This document shows positions 38,690-46,787 of a stretch of 46,933 nucleotides of DNA, one piece after another (positions within the stretch are counted from its first letter, which is position 1; every line of letters begins with the position of its first letter). The translations under genes were made by a program, and so were the position numbers. The notes below the pieces were generated by a model, which saw only the letters and a program-made list of their open reading frames with translations, made no database searches and had not been told where the DNA came from. Source of the DNA: Candidatus Yanofskybacteria bacterium RIFCSPHIGHO2_01_FULL_41_26 (GTDB lineage Bacteria; Patescibacteriota; Minisyncoccia; 2-02-FULL-40-12; GWA2-44-9); NCBI GenBank assembly GCA_001794055.1, contig MGJB01000002.1, positions 1 to 46,933 on the forward strand. The letters run 5' to 3'.

Positions 38690-41122
38690 GTGCATCCAAA
38701 ACATCAAATCGTGCTTCCTGTACAGCACGTCTTGATAAATCTTGGTCCGAGCATAATGGTAATGCCAGGGACTTGGTCTTATATTCGTTTAGACGATCAT
38801 GAATCTTCCAGTAAGATTTTGACAGCAGTTAAGGCCGGGCAAGCCCCTTATGTTTTTGCTGTAATGTCTGATCCTCAGATAAAAGATCCGCCGGACAGAT
38901 TTTATAAAGTTGGCGTAGTTGCTGAAACACGACCATACAATGATGATCGGGCCATTGTTTTGGGGGGTCTTTTAAGGGCCGAGATTACTAAATTCATAAG
39001 GGTTGGAGAAAAGGGCGGAGGTCTTTGGATGGTTAGCCTCAAGAAGATAGAAGACGAGAATCACGATGATTATTTTGTAAAATCTAATCAACATGTTTTG
39101 GCTGATATGATAAAAATTAGAGATCTTCTGAGGTCTTTTGTGATCAGAGCGGAAGGATCTTATCTTTTTGACAAGAGGCTTCTGGATCTTCTGTTGGATA
39201 ATTTTGAAAATACTGACTGGGGAAATAAAGATGCGGTTGATAATTTTATCTGGTCAACACTGCATGCGGTTCCGGATTTACTCCAAGAAGATAAACAGCC
39301 TATTCTTGAAAGCATGAGTTTGCCGGAAAGAATTGAGCTTTGCATTAAAACTATTAAGAAAAGATTAAAGCTTCTAGAAATTCAAAAAGAGAATATGTCA
39401 AAAGATGGCAAGCTTATTAGAAGAGCAAGAAAAACCGAAGTAGATCCCCGAGGTGATGCAAATAAAAACGACGAAGATGATTTTGTCAAAGGCATTCATG
39501 TCGACATAAAAAAGAGATGGGAACAATTCAAATTAATTAGGGATCACATGAACGAAGATGCTGGCGATGTGATAATGGAGGATCTTGAGAAGCTGAAGTC
39601 CTTAGGAAGTCCGCAAGGGAATAATTACGAATGGCCCAAGTATATGCGGCGCGTAGACTTTATTCTTGGTCTTCCCTGGAAAGAAGAAACGGTTCAAGAA
39701 GGCAATATCTCTAAAGTGGCACAGATTCTCGACGAAGATCACTTTGGCCTTGTTTGTGAAAAGGATTCAATTTGCGACCAAGTCGCTCCCAAATTGCTTA
39801 ACCCCGGTAGTAGGGGATCCATTATTTGCCTTGTCGGTCCTCCCGGAACAGGGAAGACTTCTCTTGCCAAATCAATAGCTAGGGCATTGAACAGAAAATA
39901 TATCAGGATGTCTTTAGGTGGTGTTAGAGATGAAGCCCAGATCAGGGGCCACGGCATTACTTATGTTGGTGCTGAACCCGGAGAGATACTGAAGCTGATG
40001 AAGCGATGCGGAGTTAAAAATCCATTGTTTGTTATTGACGAGATTGATAAATTGGGACAAATGTCCACCAGCGGAGACCCATCCGCAGCGATGCTTGAAG
40101 TTTTGGATCCCGAACAGAACGGTACATTCAAGGACCATTTTGTAGCTTGTGGATTCGACCTTTCAAGGGTTATGTTTATCGCTACGGCAAATCAGGAACA
40201 TACGATCCATCCCGCTCTTAGAGACAGGATGGATGTTACTCGTTTGCCAGGATATTTAGAAGTTGAGAAGGTGGAAATTGCCAAGAGGCACCTAATCCCT
40301 CGTTTGATGAAAGACTTAGGTCTTATTCAAAATAACGTCGAAGTTGCATGGGAAGAGGGCCTGATCTCCAAAATCATCAGGAGCTATACAAATGAAGCCG
40401 GAGTCAGAAACATTGAAAGAGCTCTTGCAAAAATTTTAAAAAAGATTTGTCGAGCATATCTCAAATCAAAAAACGAGGAAGAGCCGGTTACTAAATTTAA
40501 TGTGACTGAACAAAAAGTCCATGAGTATCTCGGACCACCCAAGTTTACCAAGGACAGAGTCAGGCCTACGAAAGTGGGAGAGGCAATAGGCCTTGCCTGG
40601 ACTCCTGTCGGCGGAGACATTCTTTACGTTCAAGTAGAAACCTACCCCAGACTACAGGGCAAGAAAGTTTTTGCTCGAACCGGAATGCAGGGCAAAGTTA
40701 TGGAAGAATCTGATGAAGTTGCCTTAACTCTAGTAAGAAATAGGCACCCAGAGTTGTCTGAAAAGTTATCGGAGCTTGCTATCCATTTGCACATACCAAA
40801 CGGTGCTGTTCCTAAAGATGGACCTTCTGCTGGGATAACCATAGTAAGTGCTTTAGAATCTGAAATAACGAATAAGCCTATAAAATTTAATTTAGCAATG
40901 ACGGGGGAGATAGATTTAAAAGGCAGAGTTTTAGCGGTTGGCGGGATTAGAGAAAAGATAGTGGCCGCTGAAGGAGCGGGCATAGAATCAATTATTATGC
41001 CAAAGGATAATGAGAGAAATCTTCACGACGTGCCTGAGGCCGTAAAGGACAAACTAATATTTCATTTTGTGGAGTCAATAGATGAAGTTTTGGAAAATGC
41101 ATTTCCACGGGACCCGGCTTAA
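38690..41122 (+). CDS. lon: ATP-dependent protease Lon
   Basis: The 810-residue protein has a diverged N-terminal substrate-binding domain (about 1-190), a linker with an acidic/basic insert (KDGKLIRRARKTEVDPRGD), the AAA+ module (CLVGPPGTGKTSLAKSIARA, about 381-400; PLFVIDEIDKLG; sensor TANQEHTIHP) and the protease domain. The catalytic Ser is in PKDGPSAGIT (about 706-715) and the Lys in GGIREKIVAAEGAG (about 760). Lon degrades misfolded and regulatory proteins. The start is GTG at 38690, preceded by a poor AAAGAAAA tract. It is divergent from the prkA operon. Confidence 0.95.
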   Translation: MHPKHQIVLPVQHVLINLGPSIMVMPGTWSYIRLDDHESSSKILTAVKAGQAPYVFAVMSDPQIKDPPDRFYKVGVVAETRPYNDDRAIVLGGLLRAEITKFIRVGEKGGGLWMVSLKKIEDENHDDYFVKSNQHVLADMIKIRDLLRSFVIRAEGSYLFDKRLLDLLLDNFENTDWGNKDAVDNFIWSTLHAVPDLLQEDKQPILESMSLPERIELCIKTIKKRLKLLEIQKENMSKDGKLIRRARKTEVDPRGDANKNDEDDFVKGIHVDIKKRWEQFKLIRDHMNEDAGDVIMEDLEKLKSLGSPQGNNYEWPKYMRRVDFILGLPWKEETVQEGNISKVAQILDEDHFGLVCEKDSICDQVAPKLLNPGSRGSIICLVGPPGTGKTSLAKSIARALNRKYIRMSLGGVRDEAQIRGHGITYVGAEPGEILKLMKRCGVKNPLFVIDEIDKLGQMSTSGDPSAAMLEVLDPEQNGTFKDHFVACGFDLSRVMFIATANQEHTIHPALRDRMDVTRLPGYLEVEKVEIAKRHLIPRLMKDLGLIQNNVEVAWEEGLISKIIRSYTNEAGVRNIERALAKILKKICRAYLKSKNEEEPVTKFNVTEQKVHEYLGPPKFTKDRVRPTKVGEAIGLAWTPVGGDILYVQVETYPRLQGKKVFARTGMQGKVMEESDEVALTLVRNRHPELSEKLSELAIHLHIPNGAVPKDGPSAGITIVSALESEITNKPIKFNLAMTGEIDLKGRVLAVGGIREKIVAAEGAGIESIIMPKDNERNLHDVPEAVKDKLIFHFVESIDEVLENAFPRDPA

Positions 41123-41136
41123 AAAGCCGGTTTTTT
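41113..41136 (+). terminator. Terminator after lon
   Basis: CCGGCTT/AAGCCGG around AAA, followed by TTTTTTG; the stem includes the lon stop codon. Confidence 0.85.
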
Positions 41137-41163
41137 GTAAAAAAGTGATTTTTGGCGTATACT
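41135..41163 (+). promoter_or_regulatory. Glycosyltransferase promoter, short leader
   Basis: TTGTAA (41135-41140), 17-nt spacer, TATACT (41158-41163), with the ATG 11 nt further. The -35 box overlaps the T-run of the lon terminator. Confidence 0.65.
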
Positions 41164-41174
41164 TTTTAAAGATT

Positions 41175-42734
41175 ATGTTCAACTACCTCCATGTCGGCCG
41201 GGCTACTGATTTAATCGACGACAAAGACCGGCACTTATTCCGCCTTCTGGAAGTAATGCCTGGTTTTTTGGCTTGGCTTACGTTGTTTTTGGTGGCCTTG
41301 TTGTCTTTTTTGGTCCCGTTTTGGATGGCGATATTTATAATTGCCTTCGATGTTTATTGGCTCATTAAAACTGTGTATTTGTCTTTGCACCTGCGAGTTT
41401 CGTACAACAAACTGAAAAAGAATCTGACCTTAAACTGGATTGAAAAATTAAACAGACTATCGACTATCGACTATCGACTATCGACTATCAAATCGTGGCA
41501 GGATATTTACCACTTTGTTTTTCTGCCTTTGTATAAAGAAGATTATTCTGTCGTTGCTTCCACGATAGAAGGTCTTTTAAAAACAAATTATCCAAAATCA
41601 AAGATGGTGGTAGTTATTTGTTGGGAAGAAAGGGGGGGCAAAGAGACTGAGTCGGTTGTCCGTGAAGTTGAAAAAAATTATAAAAATGTTTTTTTAGATT
41701 TTGTATCAGTAATGCATCCGGCCAACCTTCCTGATGAGATTCCTGGCAAGGGTTCAAATACTGCTTATGCCGCAAAGATGGTCAGGGATTCTATTGTTGA
41801 TGTCCGTCGGATTCCATATGATCATATTCTTGTTTCTAATCTTGATATTGATACTGTCGTTTTTCCCGAATATTTTGGAATTTTGATGCACACTTTTCTT
41901 ACTACGCCTAACCCGCTACGTTCTTCTTATCAGCCGATTCCTTTGTATGTTAATAACATTTGGGAAGCTCCGTCATTTGCAAGAGTAGTTGCTTTTGCGG
42001 CGACATTCTGGCATACCGTGAAACAGGAGAAAGCCGAAACGGCCACGACATTTTCATCCCACTCAATGCCATGGCAGGCATTGGTAGATGTCGGATTTTG
42101 GCAAAAAAATATGGTTTCAGAGGATTCTCGGATATTTTGGCAGTGTTTTTTAAGGTATGACGGCGATTACAAGGTTGTGCCGTTATTTTATCCGGTATCA
42201 ATGGATGCCAATGTTGCTTCAACAAATTTTCAAACACTGAAGAATGTTTACAAACAACAAAGGCGCTGGGCATATGGGGCCGAGAACATACCTTATTTCA
42301 TGTTTGGTTTTATGAGAAATAAAGCCATTTCTTTCTCTAAAAAATTGTATTATGGGTTCATGGTCATTGAAGGAAATCACTCCTGGGCAACGAATGCCCT
42401 GCTTATTTTTGTTTTAGGCTGGCTGCCGGTCTTGCTGGGCGGTCAGGAATTTAACAGAACAGTTCTTTCTTTTAATTTGCCTTATTTGACTAGAATAATC
42501 ATGACTCTTTCGATGCTCGGCTTGGTTTCTTCGGCTATTTTATCTATTATTCTTCTTCCGCCTCGGCCTCTTAAATACGGCAAATTTAAATATTTCTGGA
42601 TGCTGGTTCAGTGGGTATTATTTCCCGCAACGACAATATTTCTCGGTTCCATACCGGCATTGGAAGCTCAAACTCGCCTGATGCTCGGCAAGTATATGGG
42701 GTTTTGGGTAACCCCGAAGATTAGGGCAAGGTAA
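41175..42734 (+). CDS. Family 2 glycosyltransferase, membrane-embedded
   Basis: From the ATG at 41175 the protein has 519 residues. Two N-terminal helices (FLAWLTLFLVALLSFLVPFWMAIFIIAFDVYWLI) precede a GT-A domain: FLPLYKEDYSVVASTIEGLL, GKGSNTAYAAKM, the metal-binding NLDIDT, acceptor-site SEDSRIFWQCF and the processive-type KQQRRWAYGAENI. Three or more C-terminal helices follow. The D, DxD, ED and QxxRW layout is that of cellulose- or hyaluronan-synthase-like enzymes, so it probably builds a surface polysaccharide or glycolipid. A perfect heptanucleotide array encodes RLSTIDYRLSTIK between the helices and the catalytic domain. Confidence 0.92.
   Translation: MFNYLHVGRATDLIDDKDRHLFRLLEVMPGFLAWLTLFLVALLSFLVPFWMAIFIIAFDVYWLIKTVYLSLHLRVSYNKLKKNLTLNWIEKLNRLSTIDYRLSTIKSWQDIYHFVFLPLYKEDYSVVASTIEGLLKTNYPKSKMVVVICWEERGGKETESVVREVEKNYKNVFLDFVSVMHPANLPDEIPGKGSNTAYAAKMVRDSIVDVRRIPYDHILVSNLDIDTVVFPEYFGILMHTFLTTPNPLRSSYQPIPLYVNNIWEAPSFARVVAFAATFWHTVKQEKAETATTFSSHSMPWQALVDVGFWQKNMVSEDSRIFWQCFLRYDGDYKVVPLFYPVSMDANVASTNFQTLKNVYKQQRRWAYGAENIPYFMFGFMRNKAISFSKKLYYGFMVIEGNHSWATNALLIFVLGWLPVLLGGQEFNRTVLSFNLPYLTRIIMTLSMLGLVSSAILSIILLPPRPLKYGKFKYFWMLVQWVLFPATTIFLGSIPALEAQTRLMLGKYMGFWVTPKIRAR
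41455..41489. repeat. Perfect heptanucleotide tandem array in the glycosyltransferase gene
   Basis: Five exact copies of GACTATC, encoding a 7-residue periodic segment (one full IDYRLST period in 21 nt). Confidence 0.95.
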
Positions 42735-42736
42735 CT

Positions 42737-42765
42737 TGACGTCAGTCTTGCTATTGTTTATGATA
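42737..42765 (+). promoter_or_regulatory. Promoter of the DUF4177-like gene
   Basis: TTGACG (42737-42742), 17-nt spacer, TATGAT (42760-42765). Confidence 0.75.
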
Positions 42766-42800
42766 CGGCTTGGTTATTCTGATTATTTAAAGGTGGCAAG

Positions 42801-42950
42801 ATGACTAACAAAAAGTGGGAATACAAGATGGTAACGATTGCCCTGTTAGATCAGACCAGAACAGAAACAATCCTGAATGAATTAGGCAAAGCTGGATGGG
42901 AGCTGGTTGTTGTAAATTATGCCGCAGCCTATTTGAAGATGGAAAAATAA
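42801..42950 (+). CDS. DUF4177-like small protein (49 aa)
   Basis: The frame encodes MTNKKWEYKMVTIALLDQTR, TETILNELGKAGWELVVVNY and AAAYLKMEK. The arrangement KWEYK.V.I...L..LG..GWELV.V is the signature of the DUF4177 family, small beta-alpha proteins of unknown role. AAGGTGGC precedes the ATG, with a consensus promoter upstream and a short terminator-like stem downstream (42965-42985). Confidence 0.8.
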   Translation: MTNKKWEYKMVTIALLDQTRTETILNELGKAGWELVVVNYAAAYLKMEK

Positions 42951-42964
42951 ATCAGGAATTAATT

Positions 42965-42985
42965 CGGCTAAGTGCCGGATTTTTG
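42965..42985 (+). terminator. Weak rho-independent terminator
   Basis: CGGC/GCCG with loop TAAGT followed by GATTTTTG. Confidence 0.5.
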
Positions 42986-42994
42986 TTAAGCCGG

Positions 42995-43064
42995 TTTGAA
43001 TCTCTATTGCCAACTGCCATCCCCATCCATATTCACAGGGGTTGTGGGGTGTTATTGAAATAAG
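42995..43064 (+). repeat. Deleted repeat E, copy E4
   Basis: TTTGAATCTCTATTGCCAACTG joins, after a short ATCCCCATCCATATTCACA segment, to GGGGTTGTGGGG and TTATTGAAATAAG. Both ends of repeat E are kept and the central GGCGGAGGG hairpin is lost. It ends 5 nt from the recG stop. Confidence 0.6.
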
Positions 43065-43068
43065 TTAG

Positions 43069-45261
43069 TTATTCAAAATGAGTAAGACGCTGGAATTTTT
43101 CTAATTTGTCTTTGAGAAGAGGGTAGTTTGTTAATGACGAATCATCTTTCAGTAAAAACCTTGCCTCAAGCCGGGCTTTTTTGATTAGTTCTACGTTGGC
43201 CAACGAGGCCATGGCGAGGTCGGGAAGGCCGGATTGCTTAACGCCGAAAAATTCTCCGGGACCGCGGATGGCCATATCTTTTTCGGCAAGCAAAAATCCG
43301 TCATCGCATTCAACCAGAGCTTTTAACCTTTGATTGATTTTTTTGTCGGATGTTAAACTGAACAACAAACAATAAGATTGGTGTTCTCCTCGTCCAACCC
43401 GGCCTCGGAATTGGTGTAACTGGGCCAGACCGAATCTTTCGGAATTCTCTACCATCATAATTGTGGCATTCTGAATATCTACTCCGACTTCAACAACTGA
43501 AGTCGAGACTAGAATTCCATACTTCTTGTTTTTAAATTTGTCCATTATTTCATTTTTTTCTTTTGGTTTCATTTTGCCGTGGAGCATTGCTACCTTAAGG
43601 TCCGGAAACACCTCTTCCGATAATTTTTTATATTCAACTTCAACGGCCTTTGCTTCGGACCAGAGGATATTCATTTTGGATTGCTTGTTTTTGCCTTTTA
43701 TTTCTTTGATCGGATCGGCCAGTTCTATCCGTGGACAGATGACAAAAACCTGCCGGCCTGAATTTACTTCTTCTCGAATAAAGTTGTAGGCAGATTTTCT
43801 TTGCAGAGGCGAGATTACTTTAGTAATTATTTTCTGGCGGTTTTTTGGTTTTTCTTTAATTAGGGAAATATCCAGATCGCCATATATAGTCAAGGCAAGA
43901 GTACGGGGAATGGGAGTGGCAGTCATGGACAATAAATGCGGCACAATCTCTTTGTTCTTAACCAATGCTGCTCGTTGGGCCACTCCGAATCTGTGTTGTT
44001 CATCTAAGACCACCAAGGCAAGATTTTTAAATTCTACATCTTTTTGTATCAAAGCATGGGTGCCTATGATAATCTTGGCTTGACCTGAGGCAATGCGTTT
44101 TTTGATATTTGATTTTTTGCCGGCTCGGAGTGGGCTCTCGGGGCGGTGCTTTAGCCCGCCCTGGGAACTCTGTAAACTGCAGGTGCTCCAGGCGATAGAA
44201 CCGGTTAGAAGTGCGACCTCAATGTCGGTGTGAGATATGAGTTTTCTGATTGTTTCCATGTGCTGGTTGGCGAGAACTTCAGTTGGGGCCATAAATACGG
44301 TCTGGTAGCCGGCTTTGGCTGTTTGGATAGCGGCTATTAATGCAACCACAGTTTTGCCAGAACCGACATCTCCTTCCATGAGACGATTCATCGGATATGA
44401 TTTACCGATGTCTTTTAATATTTCCCAGGCTGCGACTTTTTGATCGCGAGTCAATTCAAAAGGCAACTCGGAGATAAAATTTTGGATTAAGTTTTGATCA
44501 AATCCTACCCTTACCGATTTCAGTTGATTTAATTTTCTTCTTTCCAAAAGAGCTTTGAGTTGAAAAAGTAGCAGATCGTCAAAAGCCAATCGTTCTTTAG
44601 CAATATTGGCCTCTGTGTCATTTGTTGGATAATGAATCTTGGCAATCGCCTCCTCCAAAGAGGGGAGCTTATATTTTTTAATAATTTGTTCGGGGAGTGG
44701 GTCTAGAATTTTTAAGTTTTTTAAAATTGGCTTGATTAGAAATCGGAGATACTTTGAGGTAACTCCCTCTGTTTCGGGATAGACCGGAATCAATCTTCCG
44801 GTGTGGGTTAGTCCGCCAGCTGGAGGAATAAAAGGATACTCATCGGCGTTTATCTTTTCGTAAGTCGGACTGGAAAGGTATAGGCCATGTTTATCAAGAT
44901 TGGCTTTTCCGGCCAAACTCACTAAGGCTCCTTCCCTTAAACTGTTGGCAATAAAGGGTTGATTGAACCAAACCACTTTTACAGCTCCGGTTTCGTCGCT
45001 AACCAAAGCATTTGTTATAGACATTCGTTTTGGGAATATCATCCGGCTACTCATCTTTAAAACTTCTCCTTGGATGTTCACTTTTTGGCCGGGCTCGATT
45101 TCGGAAATTGTTACGACCTTGCTGTAATCTTCATAGCGTGCAGGAAAATGCCACAAGAGGTCTCTTACGGTCTTTATGCCGAGTTTGGCCAAGCGAGGGA
45201 GATTTCTTGAACCCACATTCCTAAGTTGTTCGACGGAAAGGTTTAAGTCCATTTCGCCCAT
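43069..45261 (-). CDS. recG: ATP-dependent DNA helicase RecG
   Basis: RecG rewinds stalled forks and processes recombination intermediates. The 730-residue protein has the N-terminal wedge/OB domain (LPRLAKLGIKTVRDLLWHFPARYEDYS), Walker A MEGDVGSGKTVVALIAA (about 290-306), LDEQHRFGVAQRAAL, TATPIPRTLAL, and helicase motifs V and VI with VEVGVDIQNAT and QLHQFRGRVGRGEHQSYCLL. A GC-rich insert of about 25 residues (AWSTCSLQSSQGGLKHRPES...) interrupts the motif Ia-II region, where other RecG proteins have a short loop. Starts at 45261 or 45252 are both possible; neither has a Shine-Dalgarno. Confidence 0.95.
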   Translation of the reverse strand: MGEMDLNLSVEQLRNVGSRNLPRLAKLGIKTVRDLLWHFPARYEDYSKVVTISEIEPGQKVNIQGEVLKMSSRMIFPKRMSITNALVSDETGAVKVVWFNQPFIANSLREGALVSLAGKANLDKHGLYLSSPTYEKINADEYPFIPPAGGLTHTGRLIPVYPETEGVTSKYLRFLIKPILKNLKILDPLPEQIIKKYKLPSLEEAIAKIHYPTNDTEANIAKERLAFDDLLLFQLKALLERRKLNQLKSVRVGFDQNLIQNFISELPFELTRDQKVAAWEILKDIGKSYPMNRLMEGDVGSGKTVVALIAAIQTAKAGYQTVFMAPTEVLANQHMETIRKLISHTDIEVALLTGSIAWSTCSLQSSQGGLKHRPESPLRAGKKSNIKKRIASGQAKIIIGTHALIQKDVEFKNLALVVLDEQHRFGVAQRAALVKNKEIVPHLLSMTATPIPRTLALTIYGDLDISLIKEKPKNRQKIITKVISPLQRKSAYNFIREEVNSGRQVFVICPRIELADPIKEIKGKNKQSKMNILWSEAKAVEVEYKKLSEEVFPDLKVAMLHGKMKPKEKNEIMDKFKNKKYGILVSTSVVEVGVDIQNATIMMVENSERFGLAQLHQFRGRVGRGEHQSYCLLFSLTSDKKINQRLKALVECDDGFLLAEKDMAIRGPGEFFGVKQSGLPDLAMASLANVELIKKARLEARFLLKDDSSLTNYPLLKDKLEKFQRLTHFE
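44120..44195. repeat. GC-rich palindromic insert within recG
   Basis: An in-frame segment containing GGGCGG/CCGCCC arms (about 44141-44162) and GAGT/ACTC outer arms, much richer in GC than the surrounding gene, coding for residues absent from typical RecG. Confidence 0.55.
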
Positions 45262-45320
45262 ATTTTAACATTTGCGGATTAAATTTAAAAGCGGATAAAA
45301 ATCCGCCTTAATCAACGATG

Positions 45321-45394
45321 TGTCCCCGGGGTGATTTGAACACCCGGCCTTAGGGTCCGCAACCCTACGCTCTATCCAGCTGAGCTACGGGGAC
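45321..45394 (-). tRNA. tRNA-Arg (GCG anticodon)
   Basis: Acceptor GTCCCCG/CGGGGAC, D stem GCTC/GAGC, anticodon stem TAGGG/CCCTA with loop TTGCGGA, T stem GGGTG/CACCC with TTCAAAT, discriminator A. CCA is not encoded (CAC follows). The anticodon is GCG, reading CGC and CGU, rather than the ACG (inosine) form usual in bacteria. Confidence 0.93.
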
Positions 45395-45405
45395 AATATG
45401 TTTTT

Positions 45406-46005
45406 TTATAATCCCATTTTTCTGCTGATTAAATCTACCAAAGATTTCTCATGTTCTTTTTCTGCGATGAATTTTACCATCAAAGATCGGAGTTTCACCG
45501 GATTTTGGTTTTCAATGGAAATCTTAACATACGGCATATACCATTTTCTGGCTTCCAGGCTTAACTCTTTCGGGCCGTTTGGATTATAATCCAGCCAAAA
45601 AGATTTTAGTTCCTTATAAAAATAAGCATGGTTATCTATCATTACGCCCGCTTGATTGACTACGACCTTAGATGCCATCGGTTTTTTATTGACATAAAGA
45701 GCCATTACCACAGAAGAAAGAATTAAAAAAATAGCGGTCAAAGCATCCATGCGATAAAAAATTATGGCACCTGCTCCGGCTAATAACGCAATTATAATCC
45801 AGGCAAGATATTTTTTCTGGGGGTTGTAATAAAACGATGGTGCTTCCCATTCAAACCGATCAGTTTTTTCGGGGAGTAGACTAATTTCGGCTGTTGCCGG
45901 TTGTATCTTTTCTCTCATCTCTTGTTTAACCAAAGGCACTTTCTCAGCAGTGGAGAGTGTTTCTTTTTGCCGGATTTTTTTTCTTAAATCAACAGTTCTA
46001 GACAT
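45406..46005 (-). CDS. Two-helix membrane protein of unknown function
   Basis: The 199-residue protein has a charged N-terminal cytoplasmic region (about 1-60), two adjacent membrane helices (LAWIIIALLAGAGAIIFYRM and AIFLILSSVVMALYV, about 67-103) and a C-terminal domain with strands KVVVNQAGVMIDNHAYFYKEL, FWLDYNPNGPKELSLEA and MPYVKISIE. The pattern, a hairpin followed by a PH-like beta domain, resembles proteins common in candidate-phylum bacteria, from memory. No Shine-Dalgarno precedes the ATG. It lies 11 nt upstream of tRNA-Arg on the same strand, so the tRNA may be read from this transcript. Confidence 0.75.
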   Translation of the reverse strand: MSRTVDLRKKIRQKETLSTAEKVPLVKQEMREKIQPATAEISLLPEKTDRFEWEAPSFYYNPQKKYLAWIIIALLAGAGAIIFYRMDALTAIFLILSSVVMALYVNKKPMASKVVVNQAGVMIDNHAYFYKELKSFWLDYNPNGPKELSLEARKWYMPYVKISIENQNPVKLRSLMVKFIAEKEHEKSLVDLISRKMGL

Positions 46006-46221
46006 TGGCGGTGTATTCTTGAAATAGCTCGAACGGAATTCTGCCCTCGTCCCGCTTCGCGGGACTCGGAATGGGCGGGCAAAATGAATTCTGAAGCCGA
46101 GAGCATTAACAATTTCAAGTTTTTAATTGAGTTAAGTATAACTCAATTCAGTGAATTTTTCAATTTAAAATTATTGAAAAATTCACTGGCTTTGGCGGCA
46201 AATTCTCGCTCTTTGAATTAT
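46006..46221. other. Intergenic region with three perfect stems
   Basis: No gene is seen. It contains GTCCCGC/GCGGGAC (46049-46065), AATTGAGTTA/TAACTCAATT (46125-46148) and a 16-bp perfect stem CAGTGAATTTTTCAAT (46149-46164 with 46173-46188) directly adjacent to the second. Together they can form a multi-branched RNA or DNA structure. Confidence 0.6.
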
Positions 46222-46263
46222 GAAAAAGAAAGGGCCACCGCTCCCTTTCGAAAGTCGGTGGCC
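46222..46263 (-). terminator. Rho-independent terminator
   Basis: GGCCACCG/CGGTGGCC with a loop of about 15 nt, followed by CTTTCTTTTTC on the minus strand. Confidence 0.8.
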
Positions 46264-46292
46264 GTTGGTGGAACATGAGGTCGCCAGCTCAA

Positions 46293-46745
46293 CTAGCCCT
46301 CACTGGAACCGAATCGACGCGCGAGGACGTAGATGTCTTTCCGTATCGAGAAGTCGGTTGGGTTGTCGTCGGAGCTTGCCAACCGCTTTGCATCCTCGAC
46401 ATTACGGAAGGTGTACACGATGAGAACATCCTCGTTGAAGATACGATATTTGTAGCCAGGAGGACGGTCAAAGACACTCCTCTGGACCACGAAGCATCGG
46501 AAGGCGAGATCACCTTCGTCGACGATGTTGTCACACGTCTTGTGAGCAGCGGCCCAACCCTCGGGCTTCACGTGGGGAGAGATGCTGTCTTTGAAGATGA
46601 CGGCGCGTGCGTCAGCCGCCATCAACTGCCCGCGCGAGATCGCCCGAATGTCCGATTCGTTCGGAACTCCGGGGACAACGCCGAACCTCGCCGCGATGAG
46701 AACCAACACTGCACCAGCCAGGAAACCAAGAAGCGTGTTCTTCAT
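46293..46745 (-). CDS. Membrane-anchored hypothetical protein, GC-rich
   Basis: From the ATG at 46745 the protein has 150 residues: an N-terminal anchor or signal (NTLLGFLAGAVLVLIAARFGVV, about 3-24) and a soluble domain with AADARAVIFKDSISPHVK, CDNIVDEGDLAFRCFVVQ (two cysteines, possible disulfide) and YKYRIFNEDVLIVYTF. The family is unknown. GGAGG lies 10 nt before this ATG; the longer TTG start would contain the ribosome-binding site itself. Promoter and terminator are both clear. Base composition is notably GC-rich compared with recG or the tRNA region. Confidence 0.75.
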   Translation of the reverse strand: MKNTLLGFLAGAVLVLIAARFGVVPGVPNESDIRAISRGQLMAADARAVIFKDSISPHVKPEGWAAAHKTCDNIVDEGDLAFRCFVVQRSVFDRPPGYKYRIFNEDVLIVYTFRNVEDAKRLASSDDNPTDFSIRKDIYVLARRFGSSEG

Positions 46746-46787
46746 ACTCGTCTGTCCTCCTCTCAAGGAACGTCCGTACTGGCCTGC

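Noticed and set aside
38586-38690. Heat-shock operator (CIRCE or HAIR) controlling lon
   Set aside because: No TTAGCACTC/GAGTGCTAA or CTTGAGT/ACTCAAG dyad is present between the divergent promoters.
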